Source: Physcomitrium patens
Lineage: Eukaryota > Streptophyta > Bryopsida > Funariales > Funariaceae
Length of the DNA stretch: 64,000 nt
NCBI RefSeq assembly: GCF_000002425.4
Contig: NC_037254.1
Span: 20,251,418-20,315,417, forward strand
Direction of reading: 5' to 3'
Made by a program: the position numbers and the translations under genes. Position 1 is the first letter of the stretch; each line of letters starts with the position of its first letter. The notes under the pieces were generated by a model. The model saw only the letters and a program-made list of their open reading frames with translations. It was not told the origin of the DNA and did not search any database. Of this stretch, positions 22,546-36,415 are shown one piece after another.

Positions 22546-24348
22546 TCACTGGGAATATAAATGAGGGGCGAGTCTTGGGGTAGCAATGGTGCGCAGCCGG
22601 GTTCTCAGGGGTGTGGTACACCCATAGAGCTCCTCCATGTCAATGTTTTCCGCCGTGACGCCGGGTGGGAAGGACCATTTGAATCCGTGGAGGAGGCGGG
22701 CTAAAGTCAAGAGTACCATGGTGGTGCCCAGGTTGTACCCCGGACATTGCCTCCTGCCATAGCCGAAGGGAAGGATCCGGAATCCCATGTCGTGAATCGC
22801 CGAGAGGTTTTCGTTTGCCCACCTCTCCGGCTGGAATTTGAGGGGATCCTTCCACGTCTCGGAGCTTCGTCCAAGTGAGAATATGTTAATAAGCACCCGG
22901 GTTCCCTTGGGAATTCGGTACCCACTAAGCTTGGTGTCCGCCATGGTTTCCCGTGGGATTGCGAAGGGACCGGCAGGGTGAAGACGGAAAGTCTCTTTCA
23001 CGACGCACATGAGGTATGGGAGCTTGTTGATGTCAGATTCCTGTACGTTACGCTCAAGCCCTACCACGGAGTCTATCTCCTCTTGAAGCTTACGTTGAAT
23101 CTCGGTATTTCTTATGATTTCCGCCATAGCCCATTCATTTGTCACCGCTGAGGTATCTGTTGCTCCTGCCATCATGTCCTGCACATTGCATTTGCTCAAC
23201 ATTTCAGATCGTGGCCTTCCTTCGTGTGGGAAACTATTCAGAAAGAAATGCGCTCTTAGGTTAAGATACCGCACTCAAATATGCGGCCATTGCCAACTTA
23301 CAAGGGTGATAGCCTTGATAGTCTTGTCGTCCAGGTGTGGTGCCCCGTTCTCGCCTGGGAGGTCGAGCAGCACGCTGATGAAGTCATTCGGCTTTCCTCC
23401 GGGAAGTTTCCCGGACGCCAAGTCTCGGTGCTCTTGAATGACAGCATCGAAAACCTCGTCGAATTCGTCCCGCAGCTGAGAAAACTAACTGATGAGTCCA
23501 GGTGGCAAATTTAAAGATAATCAATCAGAGATGTCATTACTCGGCATGCAAAAATAAAAAGGTCAATTAATCAGTACCTTGTACATGTCTCTCTCGAATC
23601 CCTGCAAGTCTAGCCACCCGAGCGCAGGCACAAAATCCCTGAGGTTCAGGGCTCCCATGAGCCGAAACAGTTCATGAATGAGATGCTTGAAATCTTTCGC
23701 CTTCTTACCCGTTGCAGCAAACTCCCGCCTCCCGAGCAACATGCGACACATCACCGTCATCGACACCCCTGCGAACACATCCCTCATGTCCACAATCTCA
23801 CCCTTCTGAGCTGCTTCCGCCACAGCCATGATCATACACCTCGACTCCTCAATCCGTTCTTTCATGGTGATCTCAAGACGCTTGGGAGTCAAGAGCTCAT
23901 GCACACAGATGCGCCGCACGTAGCGCCAGTGGGGGCCATAAGGTGCCATAGCGAAGTCGTGAGCGTCGTAGGCCACAATGTCGGTGAAGGTCATATGAGG
24001 TCTCGACGAGAACACATTGTCTTGCTCCTTTGTGATTTCAGCGATTAGCTGCGGGCTGTCCACGACCACTGTCGGGATGCAACCCAAGCGAATGTACAAA
24101 ATATGGCCATATTTTTTGTGCATGGCTGTCATGGTCCGGTGCGGGTGCGAACCCATCTGCAAGAGGTTGCCCAGAAGTGGCATCGCCTTAGGACCAGGCG
24201 GGAGATTCATAGGCGTCCGGAAATGTGCCACTAGAAAAACAGAGCTCAGCAATGCCACCAATACAGAGCATGTTGCGAATATTAAGCGGCCACCTTGGAT
24301 CCATTCGGTAATGAGTGGAACCAGAAGCTCCGGGCTGAGGATGTTCAT
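22546..24348 (-). CDS. Cytochrome P450, CYP703-like, 3 exons
   Basis: Exons, minus strand: 24348-23578, 23475-23302, 23178-22546, with phase 0 GT/AG introns and 525 residues, a normal plant P450 length. An N-terminal membrane anchor (about residues 20-42) and the proline hinge NLPPGP (48-53) place it on the ER. The I-helix motif is AGATDTS (319-325), K-helix ETFR (377-380), PERW (432-435), and heme loop FGYGRRQCPG with axial Cys460. TDTSAVTNEWAMAE, HPAGPF after the K helix and the ending IATPRL..HLY are what I recall of CYP703, the fatty-acid in-chain hydroxylases (lauric acid in Arabidopsis) that make sporopollenin precursors for pollen and spore walls. The substrate here is inferred. The frame is open 20 codons upstream but without ATG, so 24348 is chosen as the start. 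Confidence 0.9.
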
Positions 24349-27300
24349 AACTCGAAACCTGTCAATCCGTCGACTTCTCTCAAAATGATTAATGACTTCT
24401 GCACACAAGTGGCTCTAAACCTTTAACTCTCTCCTAGTTGGGCACGTGCAACCATGCTTAGTGTTGCTAACCAGGTGCTCTACATGTCTGCAAACCAGTT
24501 CGGGAATTAACCAGACATGGCGATGCGCTGAATCAGTCTCAAAAAATCCACTCTACCTGGACAAAGACTGAGAAACGCTACTGTGAGTGCGAGTTGAAGC
24601 GGTTTGTATACTGGGCGCTCGCAGAGCCACTGAGCTCATCAGCGTCGATGCTGGATTCTCACGCTGAAACTTCTTAACATAGGTATAATTTTCCCTGACG
24701 AAGTTCACGAAGCTCTGCGCAGCTCCACACCTGTTCTTCAGAGAAGTCTAAAAGGGAACCACCGTGACAAGTACTATCCAATGTCGATGCGACCCTCTCA
24801 CCCACTCTCAGCGACTTCGCCAATCGACAAACCCAGCTGCCGGTACGCTAAACAGTAACCTCGTTACAAAATTTCTCCCTGTTGGCTACTGATGTGGATC
24901 ACAAGAAGCTCGTACCAGTACCCCTTGTCCGTTAGCCAGACAGACACAAACGCACTCTAGACGTATTCACCCACTGTCCCACAATGCTCGAGTCAAAAAA
25001 CCCTCATGAGAACACCAGCCCAGGAGCTGACTGCATCGAGCATTCACCCCGATGATCGGACATCCAACTGTAATAGTGCTTATCAATCAATAACCTGAAA
25101 ATTCACAGCTCAATGCTCTAAACCGAGAGAGAACCTGGACCAAGGAACCAACTCATGAGATCAACATGCACCTAGCCTTGATCGACCTTATCACTGCATT
25201 CTACCCGAGAGTTCATCATAACATTGAAGCTAGCCGGGGTGTGGAACTGCAGTAAGGACTCGCAGAGCGTGGGACTTGAATGCAGCTGCATTTGTTGGTA
25301 CGCTTTTACTGCACTCCAACTGAGCACATTTAAGACGCAATGAATTGGGCAGCGACCCTCTTGTCCAGGACAGAACACTGACCGCCATGCGTCGCTGAGG
25401 TGTGACAAGCTAGCGCCTCTGTTCAATGGATATATCAATCGGGGCTCTAGTGTCAGGCAAATCAGAACCCAAAAGTCTCACATTCCACAATCGTCACTCT
25501 GCTTTAAATGCTACTTTCAAGATACAGTAACCTTTAAACCAATTGAAGTAATCAATAAATTAATTGACGAAAGTGACTACCATTTAATGGATCGCGAATG
25601 CGAGTGTTACTTGCATTATTAGGAAGAAGTCGGCATTATTGGTCTTCTTAGCCGGGGGTTAATCTGAAATCCTCCTCACTTGTGTTAAACAGAGGATCTG
25701 AGTTGCAGCATGACCCATACAGCCTTCCAAGGGATTTCAGCGTAGACACACTGTAAATATCCGAGCTCATGTATTTTGTACGTTGACTTGATCACTGGGA
25801 AAAATTCGGGCATTAAATCTTTTATTCAGAAGATTTGAGATTCGGTAGATGAGTGGGGTGTGAGTCTGGTGGTGTAGGTGATGGCGTCAATGCATGGAAT
25901 CGTGCTCAGATGAAGGGAGCATTGAAGTTATAGGGATGTGGATTAAGAAGCCTCACCTGCCATGACTACCAGCTATTATCAAATTTCATGAATCAGTTAA
26001 CACACCGAACCGATAAACGACAATGTCTCAATCTTCCAGCTGGCACTTACTGGTCTAGTGTGGTGAGTCTGACCGAAATAATAAAACCCATTTTACCACT
26101 CGCAACACCAGAGCCCAATATACGTATTGATCTGAGGCAAAGCAAAGTTTTAATCTGTCCTGGGTTTCCGAGTCATGTAGAATAATGCGATGCTTCGGGT
26201 ACATTAACAAGTAATCTATAATATGAACAGACTCGATGGCACCTGATGTTGGCAGCATGCTCAGAAGGATTCCATGCACACACAAGGAATTCGTTGTCTT
26301 GTTATCGAAGTGTGAGGCTCTATTACGCGTCATCACCATCATGCCCGTGTTCAGAGCAATCGAATAACACCACAAACATAGAACAGATCTAAGACAGCTC
26401 AAAGGACTGGAGACTGCCTGAAAAACCCTTCTACATCATTGCGAGATCACGCAGCTTCGATGAATGTCAGGAGTGGGTGGTTGTGTGAATACTCTCCACT
26501 GATCCAGCCGGGCATCCGATTTGCTGAAGGATCTCACAGCGCCAGTTGAGGGGTCCGGAACATTTGGCCTTCAGCAACACCGGAAGCACCATAGATTAAC
26601 TTGTTCGTAATTGTGGTTGGCAGCGTCACGTCCTTAGGGTTGTAAGAAGTGACTGGTCTCTACCTGTTTGTCAGGTACTGCAGAAGCTCTTCTGGGTAAT
26701 ATCGCAAACTCTACACATCCACATTGCAATAAAGAATTAGGGTTCCGACATGCTATCGTAGATCTTTTATAGGTGAACCTAATGTCGGCAGCATTAACTC
26801 AGTTTAGGTTAGTTCCAGCGTTGGCCATGGATACGGACAGGATGGAAAACAACCTAGGAGGTAGTGAATCAGACCAGTGTGGCTCAGCCGCCTTGTTGAA
26901 TGTTAATCCTCCAGTTCTTCTAACTCTGCAGAAAGAATTATTTTCTGTGAGAATCATCTGTTGACCGATTTGCTCGTTTTAGGTCACCATACGGGTAGTC
27001 TTTTCAGGTATCGCTGAACTTCCCAACCCACCACATGTTGTGAGTAGTGCCCAAGTACTACCCGAGCAGCTTTGGGACATTGATGATATCGACCAACAAA
27101 CAAGCAAAGCTACGGTCCCTTCGAAAATCCCCGGAGCCAACATTTTCAGTCTTGGTCGAGCGGGGTGTTGGGAAACTGTGGGAAGTTGAAAAGCTTGATT
27201 TGAACGACTGGTGGTGTTTAGTCTAGTAGAGAGTTCATGGGTTTTTCATTCTGACAATAAGATATTGGATCGAACCAATATACAAACAGTTCGGCCAAAT

Positions 27301-29760
27301 ACTTGCGTGCTGCAGTCGTACGCATTTCGTTACATCGTCAGGCAGCTGTCGTGGTTCACCGTGATCTCCACAGCGTCGCCTGTGTCATAAAAGAACCTCT
27401 AGTCCCTAGTCCGTCGCCTCAGCGCCACCACGACATCTTTTGGGGACCTGCGAATTCACGTTTCCTTCACAAACCTCCGCACATCAAACGAACTTCGAGC
27501 TTGCACATTTCCTCCAAATTAGATTTCGCCTTGGTTGACGCAGTTCGCGTGCGGGATCCCCAGAACTTCAACCCTAGCAATGGAAAGAAGAAGCTGAATG
27601 AACTGGTTCTCGACCTGAGCATCGTCAACATCGCCCTCAGTCGTGAGCACTCACAGCTCATCGGTGACGGAACAGGACCGGCTAAGGCATATATCCAAAA
27701 CCCTATCCGAAAGACACTCTGCGAGAACCATAAGTCTCTCTGTCAGCAGTAGATGGTGCTCTACATAAGAGAACTTCCAGCTTCATCAATCATGCAGTCG
27801 TTGTATTTGTCTGCAAGTCGGCAATGTCACCGCTCTGCTGTCGAAGACGGGATGTCTTGTTGAGCCTCCCCGTGACCCCCACGCGGAGTCCTTGAGGCCA
27901 CTTAAACGGAATCCCTCCCTCCTCTTACGGACTGGACCATGACCACTGCCTCATTTTCGAGTATGACTCATTTTCGAGTACCTGATTGAGGCGGGTGACG
28001 TGATTGTGCGACACTGTTGAATGTGACATTGCTGCTTGTGTCACCTACTATCTGTTGCATTCAAATTTCACACCAGAGTTGTGGGGATGCAGAATTTAAC
28101 TGGGTGGCAGCCGATCGTGCGCACCAAGTGGGTTAGTTAGCGTGTCCATTGATGAAGTGCCAAGTTCCTTCTGATGACCGGCTCCGTGCTTAGCTTCACT
28201 GCGAGCTCTTGGTTACAGGCCCAACATGTCCACACTCTTGGTTACATGTCCCAAACTACGCAATGCAACTCTGAAGAACTGACATAAAATCGATAGTTCC
28301 GGTGAGACCCATTATTTCCATTCTATCTTGCCTACCGTGCAATTGAGTAGAAACACGGCCAAAGACGAAAAGTACAAAATTTGTTGAGTTGCAATATTGA
28401 GGGTTTGTGTCTAAGGCTTTTCATAGAGAGCACGGAACCACGAACACAAGCAAATTGACGATGAGGAATAACATGCGACAAATTCCACATAACAATAGTC
28501 ATTGTAAAAACAGTATTGTTTCGTTCGTTTTTTGGAGATACTTTTGATTTAGCCACTTGAGAAAGATATTCATGTAAGAGCTTTTTTTTGGAGTGAAAGT
28601 AATATACCCAAAACTTATCATACGCAGTGAAAAAACCACTTCAGGATGAACATTTACGGCTATTTCTCTACCCCACATAAAACAAGCTGAAAAATGGAAA
28701 CTAACACCACTGCATGCACTCCTTAATAAATAAAATAAAATAACCTGTGCCAACTATACAACTCGGCTTCCCAGTGGTTGTAAATCTGAACTTCTCATTA
28801 TTCCCTTTCTGCTGAAGGAGAACGCATGATTCAACATCGAGTGGTCCGATTTCGATCAAACATGTTGAAAGCGAAATTCGACAGTGCCCACTGCAGAACT
28901 TTTTGCCTTTCGTTGAGCAGTTTCGTCGGTGAAAACACGATCAAAAACACATCCGTTCTCATTGGCACTCCCAGATCATCAAGCCGCAGCTGAGGAAGAA
29001 GTGAGCGCGACGGTCGCCAACCTCATACATCGACACGAATTCCATGCAAGCACGGGACCGAGCTCTAGTCAGGCTACACCCCAGGTGGCCGTGAACCGCA
29101 TATTTCTGACCAGTAGCACAGAAACCCATGTAATTGCTACTAGTCAGAAATCATTGTCATGAAGAAAAAATTTTAAAATTAAAAAAAAACAAAAAAAAAC
29201 AAAACAAAACAAAACAAAAGGACATCAACAGATGATTTTTCTAAGTGTGGAATTCATGTGTTCAGAGTGAATACGAGCTATGGTAGGGTCGCTGCCGCAC
29301 TGCTCAACTTTTGGGCACATGACACCACAGATTTCAGCCATGCTGCAGAGATGGTGGATAGGAAAGAATCAGGAATGAAAAGTCAAACCATGGTTGCGTG
29401 CGATTCAGAAACTAGAGCAGTGATCCACGTGACGAAGAAGGGTTGCGACAAGCATCAGCAGCAGGAAACTGAGCAGGCTGGCGATGAAATGCAGCTCGCA
29501 ATGCCGCAACCAGAAATCGCTTGTGAACTCCACGGCGGTGAATCTAAGCAGGCAAAATGAAGAGGAACTGGATGCTGCTGCTGTTGCTGGGTTCTATGGA
29601 GGATGACAATCGTTTCTCCAACTATTGCAATAATTCATTCAATGTACTTACTTAAGTTGGTAGCACTAGAAATCATTCAATGTACTCACTTAAGTTGGTA
29701 GCACAAAAGTTGGTAGCACAAGAGGTGATAAGAGTTGGTGATGGAAAGATGCATTGGCTC
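24349..29760. other. Long intergenic stretch, no gene supported
   Basis: Balanced-composition DNA upstream of the P450. Open frames exist on the plus strand at 27303-27752 (149 codons, no in-frame ATG) and 29258-29560 (100 codons, ATGs only internal), with no recognisable domain. They could be isolated exons or chance. An A-rich run with repeated CAAAA units lies at about 29173-29219. A duplicated short motif (TTCAATGTACT..CTTAAGTTGGTAGCAC) occurs at about 29636-29705. Confidence 0.4.
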
Positions 29761-30314
29761 AAAATGGTGAGTACATGCGAGTGGGCTAAATAAATATACA
29801 TGTACATATATATTATTTTTTTATTTTTTAAGATTAAGTACTCAAAATGTAATAGAATTAAATTAGAAAAAAATGATATAATATTATATCATTTTATTAT
29901 GATTACAAGACAACTTAAAGACACAAATTTAATATTAAAACTTAGCACTATTACAAACTATTATAAAAGAAAAAAATAGAAACTAAAATAAAAATAATTT
30001 CAAATAAAAATAAATAAATATCAAAAAATTTGAAACTTAAGATTTTGTAAATAATATTTTATATTTTCTTTTTTAGACTAAAAATGGTTTAAAATACATT
30101 TCCAAATTAAAGATATTATAAAAAAAACTCTTAAAACTTTAGATTAATTTTTTTACTAAAATACATACATATAATATTTAATCATTAGAGGATTTTTTGG
30201 TGTAAATTTTCATAATAGGATGTGTCAAAAAAATGTTTAGCTACAAAATTAAGTATTAAAAAGATCTTAATAATGATAATAATAATTTACTTATTTATTT
30301 GGAAATAAAAAATT

Positions 30315-30320
<6 letters not shown>

Positions 30321-30347
<27 letters not shown>
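30321..30347. repeat. (TA)n microsatellite
   Basis: Perfect TA run of about 27 bp. Confidence 0.9.
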
Positions 30348-31344
30348 TTCAACATAGTCTTAATAAAAAGATCCTTAGTCCCAACAAAGTTTTTGTTATC
30401 TTATTTAAATGCGTTTTAGTGTAATACATATAAAAATTATTTTAAAGTAATAAATCAAGCAATAGATTATAGCAAGTATTTACAAGAAATACATAAAGAA
30501 TTATTTTACTTCATAAATTCCTCTTAACTATAGTATTATGTTATTCTTAAAGCAAGATCTCAATGGCTACAAGTCAAATACTAAATAGGTTATTTTTATA
30601 AAAAAAAAATCAAAAATACTTTAATTATTCATGTATATTTTAAATACAAGACCAATATTTTCTGTTTAATTATTATAAAATTATTCTAATGTAATTTAAA
30701 ATTGTAAATCTATTCAGAGATATGTGTGAATATTATATTTTGTATTAGACCAAAGAAAAATTTGTACCTTAAAGGTCATTGTAGATTTTTAATCAAAATA
30801 AAACAACAAAATGTATATAAGACAAGAATGGTATTAATAATAAAGTACAAAGAAGATACCACTAAAGTGCTATTAAATACTTTTTGGTAAAGGATCTAAT
30901 ATTTAATTCAATACCATCTCTAAAGCTATTAGAAAGTGACTTTGTGACAAAAACCTTAAATTCTAAACTTCAACTCAACATTTCTTAGAAGATAGAATAA
31001 ATGAAACATGGCTAAAAGCATTATAGACTATAAAATAGTAATACTAGTTAAATAGGTTTCTTACATTCTACACAATACAATGATAAATTATAAACCATAT
31101 ATACCATTAAGATTTTGTTGATAAATATTGACTATCTTTAGTAAAATATTTTAATACTTAAGCCAAAATATTAGGTATAAAAATACTTTAATAAACCAAT
31201 AAAAGTTACAAGTTCTATTTAATTACAAAGGATTTTTTTTTTTTTATTCAAGTAATAAAAATAATTGTGATTTTTGGTTTTGTTGTACTTTAAAAATTAA
31301 AAGCCACAAAATTCATATATCTTTATTTAATTAGTCTAGCATAA

Positions 31345-31365
31345 ATATATATATATATATATATA
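31345..31365. repeat. (TA)n microsatellite
   Basis: Perfect TA run of about 21 bp. Confidence 0.85.
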
Positions 31366-31618
31366 GTATATTTAAAATAAATTATAAAAACCTTTATATA
31401 ACTTCAATTTTTAAAAGAATACATGTAAATAAAATTTTATGTAATTTCTTCTAACCTCCAATCTAAATTCATGGATTTATTTATAGCACTGTTTGGGAAG
31501 TGTGTTGCATCAAGTTGTAATTTAGCAAAATGTATGTTTGTTTGTTTCGAATTTTTCAAGAAAAATTTTCAAAAGACAAAAGAACATACAATCAATCATG
31601 CCATCTTGAAAATATATT

Positions 31619-31640
31619 CAATATATATATATATATATAT
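31619..31640. repeat. (TA)n microsatellite
   Basis: Perfect TA run of about 22 bp, continuing into ACACAT. Confidence 0.85.
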
Positions 31641-33702
31641 ACACATATTTTTGTTTAAACAGGTAGTCATCAAATGGTAAACCATCAATTCTACTCCACA
31701 CAACACTTTTCCTTCTCCATGAAATCCTTGAACCAACCTCCACAGTGTCGAGTGACTCTAACCATGAAGGCAGGTAGATGCTTCAGTAAAACATCGTAGT
31801 ATGAGTTTCAAACTTTTTCTTATATGCTGAAAAGAGAAAGAGGTAACGAATTGGTTTCTATTGGTAACATCTAGCTGTGGCAGGTGGGGGATGGAATGAG
31901 TTGCGGATTCTTCACTGCAACGCATTATTTCATCGTCCATCGGAGCGGACAGGTTCAGAACCCCGGGTGGGTGGCAGTCTTGTACGCAGCACATAGATGA
32001 CCAGGACTCTAGTGCACAGGCCGCGACAAAGTCCTGGCAGGGAAGGAGGAAGGGGCCGCATGAGGAGGAAGCGGATGCGTCGCGTGAGCAGCTCGATTAG
32101 TGCTTTTGCGAAGAAGACGAAGAGGAGCTCCCTAATTCCCCCAGCAATCCGCCAGACACTCACAAACAGCAATTGACAACTGGAAGGGGCTTGTTTGCAG
32201 TGCTTCCGCTAGAAAGTCCGGCACAGGAAACAGTGCCAGGCTGGGCTGTCAATTGCAGGTCCTGGAGGAAATCCACGGGATGCGAGAACAGTCCACGACT
32301 CCGGAGCAAAGCCCACCCTCTCCATCAGAGAAAGAAAAAAGAAAAAAGAAATTACTGGTGCCGACCATTTCGAGTGTGGGTAGCGATGACTATGACGATG
32401 GAGGTCTGACGAACACCCGAGACTAGCAAAACAATAACCTGACAAAACCTAAAACCGTGTGTTTGGTTCTTCTGTCTTTACACTTCTGCAACCAGACGAC
32501 AAACTTCGGGTGAGTGTCTGAAATTTCGGCCAAAAATACATAAACTCTACTGAATTTTTAGACCGAAGCCATTTTGTTTTGTTTTTCTCTTTCTTCCTCC
32601 CTCTCCTTGTGTAGCGTGTTTCACAAAACAAATCTAGCTTAAGCACTGTAGATGTAGATGAGTTCCTTTGTGCAAATAATGATCCCTGGGGTTCAAGTCT
32701 AGACAACGAATTTTGCCACACTACTCACCTACTTCTTGAGGCAATAGATGGGAGGCTAAATTCCTTTTCTTATTCAAATGTTTTTTCCATTTCCAAAAGT
32801 TGTCTTCAGTAATCAAGGTTGATATTCATGATTGGAGAATTTTATTTCAACCATGGGGTTTCAAGTCTTATTCCAAGTGATATATGTTATTTATATTCTC
32901 TTCATATAAACTTTCTAAACACCACTCTTTTGTATTAAGAAGTTATTGCTAAAAGTTATTTTTTACTTTTATCTAAAGATGCCTAAAATATTATTATTGT
33001 TAAATTATTTATTTTTGACTTGTTTATAGTCCTACAAACTAAATAGAAGTCTTTTTTTTTTCAATAAAAATATAATATTAATACTAATTTGATTTTACTA
33101 CTTTGATAATTTTTATAAATATTTTCTAAAGTAATTTGCTACTATGTCTTCAATTAAGCTATTTTATAATAAAATCCTTCTTTATTTATTTTATTTAATA
33201 GTTGTGTTATAATACAACAACATACAATACTTCCATTTTCTATACAATCATATTTTAATAATTTTTATCATTTTAGAAAACATTTGGACATTAAGTATAT
33301 TTTTTTATAGTTATACATTCTAAAAAATATCTTTTGTCGATACATTGATTTAGCTTATATAAAAAGTAATTCTTTACAACTTTTACTTGGTTGCAATTTT
33401 CTTGCTTAAGTTGCATACTAATAATAATATATATGAAATAATTCAAATTTCTTTTAATGCATTTTTTTCTTAGTAGAAGCATAAATGTATTGTCAAGTTT
33501 TTAATGGTTTCAAGAACATGACCAACTAGATACAAGAATAAATTACTTGGATCTAAAATATTTGTTTATCAAGATTGATAGGTTTTTGGTGTAAATTATA
33601 TCAAGTTATTTTTATGATGCATAACATCTACAAGCTTCCATTTGGAAGCAAATTTTTGCTCATCCTAAAACAATTTAATTAACCACCTTAAATGCAAACA
33701 AT

Positions 33703-33704
<2 letters not shown>

Positions 33705-33739
<35 letters not shown>
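33705..33739. repeat. (TA)n microsatellite
   Basis: Perfect TA run of about 35 bp. Confidence 0.9.
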
Positions 33740-33740
<1 letters not shown>

Positions 33741-34703
33741 TAAAATATTACATTTCTATAGTATTGGTCTCTTATTGGCTTTGCAAAAATTATATCTTAG
33801 TATAAGTTTACTTTGTTGAAAAAAACCTTTCTACTATATATTAAAGTATTAGTATGTATGTTTTATTAGTGTAATTTTCAACTTGCTACAAAGAGCAATA
33901 ATTCTTGTGTCAAAATAATGTTGTTGATTAATTAATTTAATTAAAACTTTATGATTAATTATTTAAGATAAAAAGATTTATTTAATATAAATCAGATAAT
34001 TAAAATTGAAATTATACAATAATCAAAGTTATAAAATATATATGTTTTAATATATGTGTATGTTGACTTATGTTTAAGCAATTTTAGATTTTGGATGATT
34101 AAGATATTTAGTAAATTTCCAAATATTAAAATTTTCAAAAATATTATTTTTTTATTTCTTAAAAAATAAATTATATATCTAATATGATCATTAAATGTAA
34201 TGAAAATAATAACATTGTTGAACAATTTAATTATTTGTTGCCAATACTTCCTCAAAAGCTTATTAAGATTGACATTGCTTTTTGACACTTGTACTTAATC
34301 ATTATCAAATATTACGTCTATTATTTGTTAATGAGTTATTGAGCAAGCTGAATTAAGATTTTGTTATATTTTTAAAGTTAATTAGAAATAAATCTCACTT
34401 TTCGAATGTATTATATGCATCATTGAAAGAGAGGATTTATTTGATCAAAAAGTCAAATTGTAATTTAAGTAAGATTTCTATTTTTGTAGATATTTTATTG
34501 AAGCTTAGCTTGATTTTTTATAGTACAACTTGTATAAAGTGTAATTTCTCAATAGTTGGATGGAAGAAGGATTTAAGTTATTGTAATCTTATTATTATTT
34601 CTTTTAAGATTTACTATATAACAAGTAACTTAAATATTTGTAAGTTCTATTGCATTTCCTTTGACATGTTTGATGATAGTATTCCAAATAATAAAACTAA
34701 AAT

Positions 34704-34730
34704 AGTAATAATAATAATAATAATAATATT
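34704..34730. repeat. (AAT)n microsatellite
   Basis: About nine tandem AAT/ATA trinucleotide units. Confidence 0.85.
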
Positions 34731-35008
34731 TTATTTTTGATATTTTGACAAATATTATAATAATAAAAATTCAAATCTTATTACATTTGAACTACCAAAT
34801 TTTGTGGGGATTTTATTTATTTATTATTTATTATTTTAAAGATATATTCAATCACCAATTTCAAAATTTTGTTTATTTAGTTCCTACTTTGATGGTTAAT
34901 TCTCAATGACCTTTGTGTATCTACTTGAACAAGTTAAAGAACTACTTATAAATATAATTGGTGAGTTATTATTGATGTTACACTAGTAAATTCAGAAGCA
35001 CACTTAGA

Positions 35009-35010
<2 letters not shown>

Positions 35011-35055
<45 letters not shown>

Positions 35056-35060
35056 ATATA
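35011..35060. repeat. (TA)n microsatellite
   Basis: TA run of about 34 bp followed by an imperfect extension. Confidence 0.88.
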
Positions 35061-35381
35061 GTTAGTGTAAGCAGGAGTAGATAAAATTTTAGCTGACATA
35101 TCTGACTAAGTAAACACGCACCGTCTAATTCGTAGTTTTGCACGATAGTGCAATTTAATTAGCACAATCTCGATCCCTGGTCAACTTGACAACTATCAGT
35201 AGGTCAGATCATCGAAGCATTATGCACAGCCGCGAATTTTCAAGAATGACTAAACAAGGGTAGATTGAATAACTCACAATGTTATTAATGATAATAGGAA
35301 TAACAAAGCAAGGAACAGTTAACACCATCACTTTTTGTTTATTATTGTGTTGAAACAGTGCACACAACAAGCCTTTTGTTT

Positions 35382-35385
<4 letters not shown>

Positions 35386-35414
<29 letters not shown>

Positions 35415-35426
35415 CTTCTTCTTCTT
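35386..35426. repeat. (CTT)n microsatellite
   Basis: About 13 tandem CTT units (GAA on the other strand). This explains the poly-Leu and poly-Glu frames here, which are not genes. Confidence 0.92.
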
Positions 35427-35567
35427 TTTGCAGCAAATATGAGACAACACAATTATGAAAAAGATGGTATTTTGCTTGCTTCCCATTGGCGACTATTCTA
35501 CAATCAACTGTGGAAGTTGAGAATTGCGGGTGGTAGACTACAAATGAGTTTTGAATAGATTAGTTAC

Positions 35568-35841
35568 TGTTGAAATTATTAAATGTAGCTGGTGCTCTCC
35601 ATAATATTTACTATAGACTACAATAATTACTGTAGCTATAGTATTTAGAGTCTAGTAGAGAAGTATTGTTTATCCTCTCCTCTTTTCTCTTCTTGTATAC
35701 AAGACACAACCAGATCAATAGATTTTTGTGTAAAAAGCTCTCTCTCCTTAGAAACCCTCTTAAGTGTATGACTTACTACTACTCTTGTGTCTATGTATGA
35801 CTTACTCTTACTCTTATGACTTTCTAAACATTCTCAATACA
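35568..35841 (+). repeat. 5' LTR of the copia element
   Basis: 274 bp, from TGTTGAAATT to CTCAATACA, with TG..CA ends, placed immediately before a primer-binding-type sequence. The partner LTR lies outside the window, so the boundaries rest on termini and context only. Confidence 0.65.
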
Positions 35842-35853
35842 TTATCAGCACGA
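35842..35853 (+). promoter_or_regulatory. Copia primer binding site
   Basis: TTATCAGCACGA directly abuts the LTR end. This type of sequence is common just after the 5' LTR of plant copia elements, where a host tRNA primes minus-strand synthesis. Confidence 0.6.
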
Positions 35854-36415
35854 TTCTCTTTTACACACTATCACAATTTTTTGCTCTAGTCTTTGACTCT
35901 TCAAACTTGTTGCTACCCTTGCTCAGTGTCTGCGTCATGATCTTGTTCTTCTTGCTAGCCCCTCACGCATTAGCTGCTTGCTTAGAGCGCTTCTTCCACT
36001 CCCTACCTTACTTGCTCTGAATACTTGATTCAACCCAACTCCACCCTCTGCTTGCTCCCTACTCCCCGCTGTGCCCCGCACATGTTGCCGAACTGCTGCC
36101 AAACTATCACCAAACTACCGCCAAATCCGCCGCTGTTGTCGCCGTCGCCGTCACCGCTGTCCGCTGCCACCTTGCCGCCCTACCGCTGCATGCTGCTACC
36201 ATCTTATTGCTGTTCTGCTGCCTTTATCTATAACTCTCTCTTTAAAAAATAAAAATAAATAAATAAATATATTTTTATTTTTTTAAATTTAATTTTATCA
36301 TTTTATTTGACTTTATATTTTAAGCTACGTTTTACTCAACTTTTCTACTTGATCTTGTATTTTCTTTACAAATTTATTTGTAATAAGTGCTTCAACATCT
36401 TCAACTGCTTGTACT

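Larger units (their letters stand above)
29761..35567. other. AT-rich intergenic desert
   Basis: Strongly AT-rich with no long frames having start codons or known domains. It includes the microsatellites listed below and, at about 31680-32750, a GC-richer islet discussed as a finding. I see no gene or intact mobile element. Confidence 0.5.

Noticed and set aside
27303-27752. 149-codon plus frame
   Set aside because: No ATG in frame and no recognisable domain; could be an exon but cannot be supported.
29258-29560. 100-codon plus frame
   Set aside because: Starts without ATG; no domain or homologue recognised; no convincing partner exon.
34423-34740. 105-codon plus frame with Lys/Ile-rich sequence
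   Set aside because: Composition follows the AT-rich background and ends in an AAT repeat; no known domain.
35358-35558. Poly-Leu (plus) and poly-Glu (minus) frames
   Set aside because: Direct translation of the CTT microsatellite.
36025-36262. Pro/Cys-rich frames before copia gag
   Set aside because: Position between LTR and gag, low-complexity CCG/CTG content; leader sequence rather than a gene.
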